Below, piece by piece: positions 8,915-13,754 of a DNA stretch of 16,982 nt. The notes beneath the pieces are model-generated. The model searched no databases. It was not told the DNA's origin and was given only the letters and a program-made list of their open reading frames with translations. The stretch comes from DATHBD01 sp035296325 (lineage in GTDB: Bacteria; Actinomycetota; Actinomycetes; Mycobacteriales; Micromonosporaceae). Both the position numbers and the translations under genes were made by a program. Location: positions 1 through 16,982 of the forward strand of contig DATHBD010000049.1 of the NCBI GenBank assembly GCA_035296325.1, given 5' to 3'. Each line of letters opens with the position of its first letter. The stretch's first letter is position 1.

Positions 8915-8985
8915 TCGCACGCCCCGGTGTCGATCCGGGCGGCCGCCCTTATGAGAGGCGGGTGGACAGCCAACGTCCTCGTGCG
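8915..8985 (-). tRNA. tRNA-Met(CAT)-like, divergent
   Basis: Anticodon arm CGCCT-CTCATAA-GGGCG. Acceptor CGCACGA pairs with GCGTGCG except at 7-66 (A-G), discriminator A73, no CCA. The T-loop is ATCGACA, so T54 is replaced by A, and the D-stem GGAC/GTCC follows the acceptor directly, so residues 8-9 seem missing. It could be elongator Met, or Ile2 if C34 were modified to lysidine. It is the last tRNA of the array. Confidence 0.6.
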
Positions 8986-9009
8986 CGGTCCCCACAGTGG
9001 ATGGCAGGT

Positions 9010-9083
9010 TGGAGGCCGTAGTCGGATTCGAACCGGCGTGACCCGTTTTGCAGACGGGGCCCTGACCACTCGGGCATACGACC
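9010..9083 (-). tRNA. tRNA-Cys(GCA)
   Basis: Anticodon arm CCCGT-CTGCAAA-ACGGG, acceptor GGTCGTA/TACGGCC, T73 (the Cys discriminator) and encoded CCA at 9010-9012. One C-A mismatch at 50-64 in the T-stem. Confidence 0.9.
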
Positions 9084-9088
9084 GTGCG

Positions 9089-9161
9089 TGCCCCCGGCTG
9101 GGATCGAACCAGCGGCCCCCAGATCCGGAATCTGGTGCTCTCTCCGCTGAGCTACGAGGGC
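9089..9161 (-). tRNA. tRNA-Arg(CCG)
   Basis: Anticodon arm CCAGA-TTCCGGA-TCTGG, acceptor GCCCTCG/CGGGGGC with one G-T, T-arm GCTGG-TTCGATC-CCAGC, A73, no encoded CCA. A 166-nt gap follows on the upstream side (9162-9327), in which I see no further tRNA or gene. Confidence 0.92.
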
Positions 9162-9327
9162 TGGTCCGCCACGGGCTGGTCGGTCACCGGGTCGCGGCGG
9201 GTTGGTGGAGAACGACGCGATGGCTTCGAGGTGTTCGGGTTGCAGGCCCCGCTGTGGTGCTGGAGCGATCAACAACGCACGGCGGCGGTCAGTTCGTCGT
9301 ACAGCGGCGTCGGCGGGATGTTCGGTG

Positions 9328-9411
9328 TGCGGCAGGAGGGATTCGAACCCCCTGAGCCCGAGGGCTCCTGGGTTACAGCCAGGTCCGACTCTCCAACGTC
9401 GGCGCTGCCGC
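9328..9411 (-). tRNA. tRNA-Tyr(GTA)
   Basis: Class II tRNA with long variable arm (GAGCCC...GGGCTC). Anticodon arm CCTGG-CTGTAAC-CCAGG, acceptor GCGGCAG/CTGCCGC fully paired, A73, no CCA. One nt separates it from the CCA of tRNA-His. Confidence 0.93.
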
Positions 9412-9412
9412 T

Positions 9413-9490
9413 TGGGGTGATCACGGGGAGTCGAACCCGCGCCTTCCAGGGCCACAACCTGGCGTGCACTCCCGGTACACCATGACCACC
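9413..9490 (-). tRNA. tRNA-His(GTG)
   Basis: Anticodon arm CCAGG-TTGTGGC-CCTGG. The His identity pair is present: extra G-1 (9490) opposite C73, followed by encoded CCA (9413-9415). Acceptor GTGGTCA/TGATCAC is paired, but the T-stem GCGGG/CCCCG has two mismatches (50-64, 49-65). Confidence 0.9.
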
Positions 9491-9504
9491 ATGGGGGTGT
9501 TGCG

Positions 9505-9577
9505 TGCCTGTGGAGGGAGTCGAACCCCCGACCTCCGCCTTGTAAGGGCGGCGCTCTCCCGGTTGAGCTACACAGAC
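9505..9577 (-). tRNA. tRNA-Val(TAC)
   Basis: Anticodon arm CCGCC-CTTACAA-GGCGG, acceptor GTCTGTG/CACAGGC, T-arm GGGGG-TTCGACT-CCCTC, A73, no CCA. Confidence 0.93.
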
Positions 9578-9592
9578 GGTTGGTGCCGCCGG

Positions 9593-9666
9593 TACCCGCG
9601 GCGGGAATCGAACCCGCGACCGTCGATGTATAAGATCGCCGCTCTGTACCACTGAGCTACGCGGGG
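9593..9666 (-). tRNA. tRNA-Ile(TAT)
   Basis: Anticodon loop CTTATAC in stem GCGAT/ATCGA with a G-A at 27-43. Acceptor CCCCGCG/CGCGGGT mismatched at 1-72, A73, no CCA. A UAU anticodon is rare in bacteria, which usually read AUA with tRNA-Ile2(CAT). Confidence 0.85.
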
Positions 9667-9667
9667 T

Positions 9668-9743
9668 TGGCTCCGGCGGCTGGGCTCGAACCAGCACCTG
9701 ACGGATTAACAGTCCGTTGCCCTGCCGATTGGGCGACGCCGGA
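9668..9743 (-). tRNA. tRNA-Asn(GTT)
   Basis: Anticodon arm ACGGA-CTGTTAA-TCCGT, acceptor TCCGGCG/CGCCGGA fully paired, T-arm GCTGG-TTCGAGC-CCAGC, G73 (Asn discriminator), encoded CCA. One nt from its neighbours on both sides. Confidence 0.95.
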
Positions 9744-9744
9744 T

Positions 9745-9818
9745 TGGTAGCGCGGACGGGATTTGACCCGCAATTTCCCGGTTGAAAGCCGGGCCGACTC
9801 TGCTTCGTCCACCGCGCC
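9745..9818 (-). tRNA. tRNA-Glu(TTC), short T-loop
   Basis: Anticodon arm CCCGG-CTTTCAA-CCGGG, acceptor GGCGCGG/CCGCGCT with G1-T72 wobble, A73 and encoded CCA. The T-loop is TCAAAT, six instead of seven nt, as if one T of TTC were lost. The D-stem is weak (GAC/GTC). Confidence 0.82.
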
Positions 9819-9839
9819 AAAGGTGCTTCTTTTGGAACG

Positions 9840-9911
9840 TGTTCCGAGGTGGTGTCGAACCACCGGCCTCCGCCTTGTCGAGGCGACGCTCTCCCGCTGA
9901 GCTACCGGAAC
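9840..9911 (-). tRNA. tRNA-Val(GAC), C33
   Basis: Anticodon loop TCGACAA in stem TCGCC/GGCGG, so the normally invariant U33 is C. Acceptor GTTCCGG/TCGGAAC, T-arm GGTGG-TTCGACA-CCACC, A73, no CCA. Confidence 0.88.
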
Positions 9912-9913
9912 GT

Positions 9914-9993
9914 TGGTGACGGGGGTGGGATTTGAACCACACAATCTCCGGATTATGAGTCCGGCGAGGACAACCCAGCTCCTCTACCCCGCG
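9914..9993 (-). tRNA. Initiator-like tRNA-fMet(CAT)
   Basis: Starts CGCGGGG against CCCCGTC, leaving C1-C72 unpaired. The D-stem has A11-T24 (GAGG/CCTC), the T-loop is TTCAAAT, A73, CCA encoded. Unpaired 1-72 and A11-U24 are initiator marks. The anticodon stem CCGGA/TCCGG keeps two of the three initiator G-C pairs, and the T-stem GTGTGG/CCCAC holds a bulged T. Confidence 0.8.
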
Positions 9994-9995
9994 GG

Positions 9996-10067
9996 TACGC
10001 CGTGAAGGGATCGAACCTTCGACAGTCCGCTTAAAAGGCGGCAGCTCTGCCACTGAGCTAACGGCGC
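9996..10067 (-). tRNA. tRNA-Lys(TTT)
   Basis: Anticodon loop CTTTTAA in stem GCCGC/GCGGA (27-43 unpaired), acceptor GCGCCGT/ACGGCGT, T-arm GAAGG-TTCGATC-CCTTC, A73, no CCA. Two nt separate it from the initiator-like gene. Confidence 0.93.
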
Positions 10068-10073
10068 ATGGTG

Positions 10074-10146
10074 TCTCCCGCCCCGGATTCGAACCGGGAA
10101 CCGTCGCGTTAGGACCGCGCCGCTCTGTCCGTTGAGCTAGCAGGAG
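10074..10146 (-). tRNA. tRNA-Arg(CCT)
   Basis: Anticodon loop GTCCTAA in stem GCGCG/CGCGA, acceptor CTCCTGC/GCGGGAG with one T-G wobble, T-arm CCCGG-TTCGAAT-CCGGG, A73, no CCA. Confidence 0.92.
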
Positions 10147-10149
10147 ATG

Positions 10150-10224
10150 TGGTGCGGCACCCGGGAATCGAACCCGGCACACTGGGCTTAGAAGGCCCGG
10201 CAGCGCGTCCACCGCACGTACCGC
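10150..10224 (-). tRNA. tRNA-Arg(TCT)
   Basis: Anticodon loop CTTCTAA in stem CGGGC/GCCCA, acceptor GCGGTAC/GTGCCGC, T-arm CCGGG-TTCGATT-CCCGG, A73, encoded CCA. Confidence 0.93.
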
Positions 10225-10229
10225 AAGAT

Positions 10230-10304
10230 TGGTGCCTCCGGGGAATTACGATATCCCGACCCACCGCTTAAGAGGCGGTTGCTCTTCCTCTGAGCTACGA
10301 AGGC
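10230..10304 (-). tRNA. tRNA-Lys(CTT), altered T-loop
   Basis: Anticodon loop CTCTTAA in stem CCGC/GCGG, acceptor GCCTTCG/CGGAGGC, A73, encoded CCA. The T-arm reads GGGAT-ATCGTAA-TTCCC: the 53-61 pair is T-T and residues 54/58 are A/T instead of T/A, a swap of the reverse-Hoogsteen partners. Confidence 0.8.
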
Positions 10305-10308
10305 GTGA

Positions 10309-10391
10309 AGGAGGGTGAAGGAGTCGAACCCTCGGGTGTCACCCCGGCCTGGTTTTCAAGACCAGTTGCCCACCACTGGGCGCCACCCTCC
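10309..10391 (-). tRNA. tRNA-Ser(TGA)
   Basis: Class II with long variable arm. Anticodon arm CTGGT-CTTGAAA-ACCAG, acceptor GGAGGGT/ACCCTCC, T-arm GAGGG-TTCGACT-CCTTC, no CCA. The discriminator is T73 where bacterial tRNA-Ser normally has G73, and residue 8 is G instead of T. Confidence 0.87.
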
Positions 10392-10395
10392 ACTG

Positions 10396-10456
10396 TCGGG
10401 CTGGCGGGATTTGAACCCTCGCCCTCTCGGTCCCGAACCGAGCGCGCCACAACCCG
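10396..10456 (-). tRNA. tRNA-Pro(CGG) without D-arm
   Basis: Anticodon arm CTCGG-TTCGGGA-CCGAG, T-arm GAGGG-TTCAAAT-CCCGC and acceptor CGGGTTG/CAGCCCG with C1-G72 and A73, all as expected for Pro. Only seven nt (TGGCGCG) join acceptor and anticodon stems, so the D-arm is absent and the gene is 61 nt long. Either a pseudogene or a minimal tRNA. Confidence 0.7.
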
Positions 10457-10463
10457 TCGATCG

Positions 10464-10537
10464 TCGGGACGACAGGATTCGAACCTGCGGCCCCCTGGCC
10501 CCCAGCCAGGTGCGCTACCAACCTGCGCCAGGTCCCG
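10464..10537 (-). tRNA. tRNA-Pro(GGG)
   Basis: Anticodon arm CCTGG-CTGGGGG-CCAGG, acceptor CGGGACC/CGTCCCG with C1-G72 but C-C at 7-66, D-arm GCGC/GCGC, T-arm GCAGG-TTCGAAT-CCTGT, A73, no CCA. Confidence 0.9.
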
Positions 10538-10639
10538 GAGTGGACCGCGGGCGGATGGTGCGCTCCGGCCCGGATGCTTTCGGCGACCCGTCGTTGCAGC
10601 ACCTGATCATAAGCCAGCAAACTTGAGAAGCCATTCGCC

Positions 10640-10770
10640 AACGCCACCGCAACACTTGCCAAGCTTCGTGAGGACCGCCTGCTCGACGAAGTCCGCCACG
10701 CCGGACCAGACCAGACCCACTTCACCTGGCCGCCGTCTTCGGCCTGAGCGCATCCGCCGCTGAGCGCTAC
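10640..10770 (+). pseudogene. Frameshifted integrase/recombinase-like C-terminal remnant
   Basis: One plus frame reads NATATLAKLREDRLLDEVRHAGPDQTH; the next reads HLAAVFGLSASAAERYT. Joined, they resemble the helix-turn-helix tail I associate with actinobacterial tyrosine integrases of plasmids and integrative elements (LRxxRLLxEAxxxGPDPxHLAxVFGLSxxxAxRYT). A 5-nt insertion (TTCAC) at the junction near 10711-10720 explains the shift. No catalytic domain remains. It lies in the 359-nt gap (10538-10896), where I see nothing else. Family assignment is tentative. Confidence 0.35.
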
Positions 10771-10896
10771 ACCCAAGGCATACCAGGCTGTCGTCAAGGA
10801 CGCTTACGCCCATCACCGGCCCTGATCCCTCAGCGGTCGCGGCTGCCGGCCAACTCACCAGTTGGACCTCCACCTCGGGAATAGCACAATGACTGT

Positions 10897-11418
10897 ATGA
10901 ATCTTGCTGCGGTTCGTGCGGATGTCGCCGTGATTGATGATCTGCTGCGGGACATCGCAGAGCGCCCGGTCGATCTCAGCGATCCGAACGGGATGGCCGA
11001 GCTCCGGAGAGCGCAGCCGCCGGTGGAAGAAGCCGGGGTGGCGGCTGAGGCGGCTGCCGCGCTCGAAATGCTCTTGGATGCGTACCAGACCGGCGGTTCG
11101 CCGACTCGCGAGGAGGTCCGAGATATCTTTCGGGCTTACCCGTCCTTCCGCCGGGCCGCCCATCTACCGACGGCGTGGGATTCGGTAGGAGAGTTCCGCC
11201 GACGACTTGTTCATGTCTCCGCGATGGATCAGGGTGCCGATCCGCGCGACGAGCTGATGGCGATCTGGTGGCTGTGCGACCGAGCCCGCGAGTGTGGCAT
11301 CGACGTCGAGCCGGTGCTCCGCGAGGTGGCGAGCCTGTCATCCGACGCAGATCTATACGGGTTCGGGTCGATGCAGATGCTCATCATGCGAGGGCGGGAG
11401 GTACACGACCTCGCCTAG
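10897..11418 (+). CDS. Hypothetical protein, small acidic helical
   Basis: A 173-residue protein I do not recognise. It is acidic and mostly alpha-helical by composition, with no membrane segment, signal peptide or cysteine cluster; Trp occurs in DELMAIWWLCDRAREC. Two helix-rich halves flank a segment around residues 67-90 (GSPTREEVRDIFRAYPSFRRAAHLP). No clear Shine-Dalgarno precedes the ATG at 10897. It is the only intact plus-strand gene inside the array, so it opposes the tRNA transcription, and it is followed 10 nt later by a strong hairpin terminator. It separates tRNA-Pro(GGG) from tRNA-Arg(ACG) and, with the integrase-like remnant beside it, looks like inserted cargo. Codon use resembles normal genes of the window. 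Confidence 0.8.
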   Translation: MNLAAVRADVAVIDDLLRDIAERPVDLSDPNGMAELRRAQPPVEEAGVAAEAAAALEMLLDAYQTGGSPTREEVRDIFRAYPSFRRAAHLPTAWDSVGEFRRRLVHVSAMDQGADPRDELMAIWWLCDRARECGIDVEPVLREVASLSSDADLYGFGSMQMLIMRGREVHDLA

Positions 11419-11427
11419 GAATCGCGG

Positions 11428-11464
11428 CCGGGGAGGCTGCCACGATTGTGGGCAGCCTCCCCGG
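11428..11464 (+). terminator. 14-bp stem hairpin terminator, possibly bidirectional
   Basis: CCGGGGAGGCTGCC pairs perfectly with its complement at 11451-11464 around a 9-nt loop, 10 nt after the stop of the 173-aa gene. There is no U-tract. Without one it may act in both directions and so could also stop minus-strand read-through from tRNA-Arg(ACG). Confidence 0.75.
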
Positions 11465-11560
11465 TTCCCTCCGAACTTCGGCGGTCACCGTAGGGTCGCC
11501 ATGGAAACAGCGGACAGCTCGACCCGCCCACCGGGTCAGAGATCCTGGACTTCCGCAACG

Positions 11561-11633
11561 TACCCTTGGAGAGATTCGAACTCCCGACACCCGGATCCGT
11601 AATCCGGTGCTCTATCCGCTGAGCTACAAGGGC
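11561..11633 (-). tRNA. tRNA-Arg(ACG)
   Basis: Anticodon arm CCGGA-TTACGGA-TCCGG, acceptor GCCCTTG/CAAGGGT with G1-T72, T-arm GGGAG-TTCGAAT-CTCTC, A73, no CCA. A34 would need deamination to inosine by host TadA to read all CGN-type partners. It lies directly downstream of the RNase P-like RNA. Confidence 0.93.
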
Positions 11634-11644
11634 ATGTACTGCGA

Positions 11645-11921
11645 CGAGCCGGCTCATACGCCGGGTTCTGTCCCCAACCCGGGCGAGTCCCGGGGTGGTC
11701 GACGACCATCCGAGCCGCCCCGGTCACCCGGAGCGCTGGTGCGCTCCTACCGCACCGTTTCACCGTTATCAGCCGGGCATGGCCCGACTGGCGGTCTGCT
11801 TTCTGTGGCACTGTCCCGCGGCTCGCACCGGGTTGCCGTTAACAACCACCCTGCCCTGTGGAGCCGGACGTTCCTCGGCCAGCACGGTGGACGACCAGGT
11901 GGACGCGGCCGCCTAGCCGAC
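11645..11921 (-). ncRNA. rnpB: RNase P RNA-like gene with internal deletion
   Basis: Read on the minus strand, this shows bacterial RNase P RNA landmarks in order: GAGGAAcGTCCGG-CTCCACAG (conserved region I, one substitution and one missing G), CAGGGTGGTTGTTAACGGCAAC, GTGCCACAGAAAGCAGACCGCC, GGTGAAACGGTGCGG, a P12-like hairpin with GGGTGACC, then GATGGTCGTC and ACAGAACCCGGCGTAT near the 3' end. P1 can form between GTCGGCT (5') and AGCCGGC (3'). Normal actinobacterial copies are near 400 nt; this one is about 277. The sequence jumps from GGCTCGG to ATGGTCGTC, removing the AAACCCCACCCGGAGCAAGG region and the P15-P17 part that holds the CCA-binding GGU loop. RNase P cuts tRNA 5' leaders, so the place among tRNAs is meaningful. 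It may be a functional minimal enzyme or a decayed copy. Confidence 0.85.
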
Positions 11922-11930
11922 GTTCTGGCG

Positions 11931-12004
11931 TGTCGCCGGGTGGTGTCGAACCACCGACCTCCGCCTTATCAGGACGGCGCTCTGGCCTGCTGAGCTACGG
12001 CGAC
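11931..12004 (-). tRNA. tRNA-Ile(GAT)
   Basis: Anticodon arm CCGTC-CTGATAA-GGCGG, acceptor GTCGCCG/CGGCGAC fully paired, T-arm GGTGG-TTCGACA-CCACC, A73, no CCA. Nine nt upstream of the RNase P-like RNA. Confidence 0.94.
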
Positions 12005-12005
12005 G

Positions 12006-12093
12006 TGGAGGAAGGTAGGAGATTCGAACTCCTGCCAGGATGACCTGGTGCGGGTTAGCAACCCGCCGCCAAAGACCGCTCGGCCAACCTTCC
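12006..12093 (-). tRNA. tRNA-Ser(GCT)
   Basis: Class II with long variable arm. Anticodon arm GCGGG-TTGCTAA-CCCGC, acceptor GGAAGGT/ACCTTCC, T-arm AGGAG-TTCGAAT-CTCCT, encoded CCA. The discriminator is T73, as in the other serine tRNA of the array, where bacteria normally have G73. Confidence 0.92.
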
Positions 12094-12094
12094 A

Positions 12095-12169
12095 TGGCGC
12101 CCCGTACCGGGATCGAACCGGCGACCTCGCGCTCGACAGGCGCTTGCTCTCCCACTGAGCTAACAGGGC
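12095..12169 (-). tRNA. tRNA-Asp(GTC)
   Basis: Anticodon loop CTGTCGA in stem AGCGC/GCGCG, acceptor GCCCTGT/ACGGGGC, T-arm GCCGG-TTCGATC-CCGGT, G73 (Asp discriminator) and encoded CCA. A 108-nt gap (12170-12277) with a TCGCGG/CCGCGA hairpin and a run of nine C lies upstream. Confidence 0.94.
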
Positions 12170-12277
12170 ATGAACCAGCGCTACTCCCTCGGGCCACGCT
12201 GCACCCGCCGGCGCAACAGCATCCCTACCGTTTCACGCTGGAGGGGCGTGATCGCGGGGTCCGCGACCCCCCCCCGG

Positions 12278-12332
12278 TGGACCCGGTCGGATTCGAACCG
12301 ACAGCCGTAGCGGATCTGCTGCTGTTGATGCG
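12278..12332 (-). pseudogene. Truncated tRNA remnant (3' part only)
   Basis: A perfect T-arm GTCGG-TTCGAAT-CCGAC and 3' acceptor strand CGGGTCC with A73 are present, but the matching 5' strand GGACCCG and a clear anticodon arm are not. The next gene's 3' end abuts it. The tRNA identity cannot be told. Confidence 0.65.
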
Positions 12333-12407
12333 TACCCGGAACAGGATTCGAACCTGCACTGCCCGCGTTCTAAGCGCGGCGCCTCCTACCAGTTGGGCTA
12401 CCCGGGC
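12333..12407 (-). tRNA. Class I tRNA with Leu(TAG) anticodon
   Basis: Anticodon arm CCGCG-CTTAGAA-CGCGG, acceptor GCCCGGG/TCCGGGT, T-arm GCAGG-TTCGAAT-CCTGT, A73 (as in Leu), no CCA. The variable region is only GCAGT (5 nt), while bacterial tRNA-Leu normally has a long arm. The D-region (TAGCCCAACTGGTAGGAGGC) resembles that of the Leu(GAG) gene in this array. Confidence 0.85.
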
Positions 12408-12454
12408 AACGGGGTGATGCGTGCGGCGGGACCGCGATCCGCGCCTGGGGGGTG

Positions 12455-12526
12455 AGCCAGCGGGCCGACTCGAACGGCCTCCTCCGCTTTACGAGAGCGG
12501 CGCACCACCTGTCGTGCTGCGCTGGC
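12455..12526 (-). tRNA. tRNA-Thr(CGT)
   Basis: Anticodon arm CCGCT-CTCGTAA-AGCGG, acceptor GCCAGCG/CGCTGGC fully paired, D-stem GCAC/GTGC, T-arm GGCCG-TTCGAGT-CGGCC, T73, no CCA. Residue 8 is C instead of T. Confidence 0.88.
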
Positions 12527-12531
12527 GTACG

Positions 12532-12604
12532 AGCCGACGGCCGGGCTCGAACCGGCTACCTGCCGCTTACAAGGCGGCTGCTCTACCCGTTGAGCTTCGC
12601 CGGC
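12532..12604 (-). tRNA. tRNA-Thr(TGT)
   Basis: Anticodon loop CTTGTAA in stem GCCGC/GCGGC, acceptor GCCGGCG/CGTCGGC, T-arm GCCGG-TTCGAGC-CCGGC, T73, no CCA. Residue 8 is A, where T is near-universal. Confidence 0.9.
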
Positions 12605-12611
12605 GCGGGTG

Positions 12612-12685
12612 TGCCCTCGGCGCGATTCGAACGCGCACTGTCCAGGCCCTCGACCTGGCGCCTCCTGCCGTTGGGCTACGAGGGC
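12612..12685 (-). tRNA. Class I tRNA with Leu(GAG) anticodon, C33
   Basis: Anticodon arm CCAGG-TCGAGGG-CCTGG, with C at 33. Acceptor GCCCTCG/CGAGGGC and T-arm GCGCG-TTCGAAT-CGCGC are perfectly paired, A73, no CCA. The variable region is only ACAGT, so the body is class I despite the leucine anticodon. Confidence 0.85.
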
Positions 12686-12692
12686 GTACGAG

Positions 12693-12758
12693 CTGGGGGC
12701 GGAGGATTCGAACCCCCACGAACTGGTTCAGGGCCAGTCATGCTGCCGGCGCCCCGCA
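12693..12758 (-). tRNA. tRNA-Gln(CTG)-like, shortened D-arm
   Basis: Anticodon arm ACTGG-CCCTGAA-CCAGT with C33. T1-A72 and G73 agree with Gln identity, but the acceptor TGCGGGG/GCCCCCA has mismatches or a bulge, only 13 nt lie between acceptor and anticodon stems, and the variable loop is 4 nt. At 66 nt it is either decayed or a minimal tRNA. Confidence 0.65.
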
Positions 12759-12808
12759 CCGAGGTCAGCGACATCCGCGAGTACCGCGTCTGAGTCACCG
12801 GCCGTCGA

Positions 12809-13666
12809 CTACACGCAGATGGCGTACGCCTCGACGCGCCAGTTGCCGGCCGGCCCGCCGCCGGACTCGTAGGCCGTGACGGTCACCGAGTTGTTGGTGA
12901 CGCGGAGGTCGTCGAGGACCACGCCTGACATCGGTACGAGGGCACCGAAGATGTTCCTGCCCATGATCGCGTACCCAGTGCCGTAGAGGTGGCGGTCGAA
13001 GGGGCACCTGGCCACGACGGTCTGCGGGCTGGCGGAGCTGAGCGTGCCGATCGCCGCGACCCGCTGCAGCCCCAACGGGTGGGTGGCACAGCTCGCGAAG
13101 ACCAGCGCACGCACCGGAGCCGGCGCTGCCGTCGCATCCGGCACGACGGCGCCGGTGACGGACCTGAGGTCGGCACTGGGCCTGGCCATGACGGGCATGC
13201 CATGCATGTGGCGATCCTCCGCGGCCGCACCGATGACGCTCATATTGATTGGGCAGGTCGCCGCCGCGGTGGACGAGGTCGGGTCGTCGGGACCGTGACC
13301 GACCGTCTCGTCGATGGTGCGGGCAATGGTCGGTGCGCAGAGGGACTGCACCGTCAGTGACCACGGAGCGTCGTAGCCGTCGGCCTCCTCATGCGCCGTC
13401 GCCACGTACACCCCGGTGAGTTTGCGGAGGCTGGCGATGTGGGCGTGTCCGACCGCGCCGCTGAGGTAAGCGCCACCACCGACGTTCATGAACCCCGAGC
13501 CGCAGCCGACCCCGTCCCCTTTGGGGTCGGAGTCGAACCGCTCCGTCACGGAGACGACGTGGGTTGCCGCGGCGGCGTGGGCGGGGACGGCCACACCCAC
13601 GACGGCCACGGTGACGGCGCTGACGGTGGCGCCGGCGAGCACGCCGAGCCGACGGGTCCAGTACAT
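12809..13666 (-). CDS. Secreted six-cysteine hypothetical protein
   Basis: A 285-residue protein with a clear Sec signal peptide: MYWTRR, a hydrophobic core to about residue 28, and AHA as probable cleavage site near residue 31. The mature chain has six cysteines (in GCGSG, SLCAPT, TCPIN, SCATH, RCPFD and the C-terminal ICV), enough for three disulfides, which suits an exported protein. It is rich in Gly, Ala, Val and Thr, likely beta-rich. I do not recognise a family. An AGGAGG sits at 13672-13677, five nt before the ATG, and a -10-like GATAAT occurs upstream (13693-13698). It sits between two blocks of the tRNA array on the same strand and has no visible link to tRNA function. Confidence 0.85.
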   Translation of the reverse strand: MYWTRRLGVLAGATVSAVTVAVVGVAVPAHAAAATHVVSVTERFDSDPKGDGVGCGSGFMNVGGGAYLSGAVGHAHIASLRKLTGVYVATAHEEADGYDAPWSLTVQSLCAPTIARTIDETVGHGPDDPTSSTAAATCPINMSVIGAAAEDRHMHGMPVMARPSADLRSVTGAVVPDATAAPAPVRALVFASCATHPLGLQRVAAIGTLSSASPQTVVARCPFDRHLYGTGYAIMGRNIFGALVPMSGVVLDDLRVTNNSVTVTAYESGGGPAGNWRVEAYAICV

Positions 13667-13671
13667 CGATG

Positions 13672-13677
13672 CCTCCT
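13672..13677 (-). promoter_or_regulatory. Consensus ribosome binding site of the secreted protein
   Basis: AGGAGG on the minus strand, spaced 5 nt from the ATG at 13666; it fixes the start codon and supports strong independent expression. Confidence 0.85.
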
Positions 13678-13754
13678 GATCCGGGTCCAGGCATTATCCA
13701 CGATGGACCGTCAGCTCGGCGATGCTCACTCGGGCAGTCGTCCGGGCAACAGGC

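Noticed and set aside
12170..12277. Additional tRNA or a large ornate RNA (GOLLD-like) in the gap
   Set aside because: No T-arm or anticodon arm found; the gap is far too short for such an RNA. Only a small hairpin and a C-run are visible.
12333..12407. TAG anticodon read as an amber suppressor tRNA
   Set aside because: Anticodon UAG pairs with CUA (Leu); a suppressor of the UAG stop would need CUA as anticodon.
9010..12758. Regularly repeated GATTCGAACC-like motif suggesting a CRISPR array
   Set aside because: The repeats are T-arms of different tRNAs on the minus strand; spacing and flanks follow tRNA structure.
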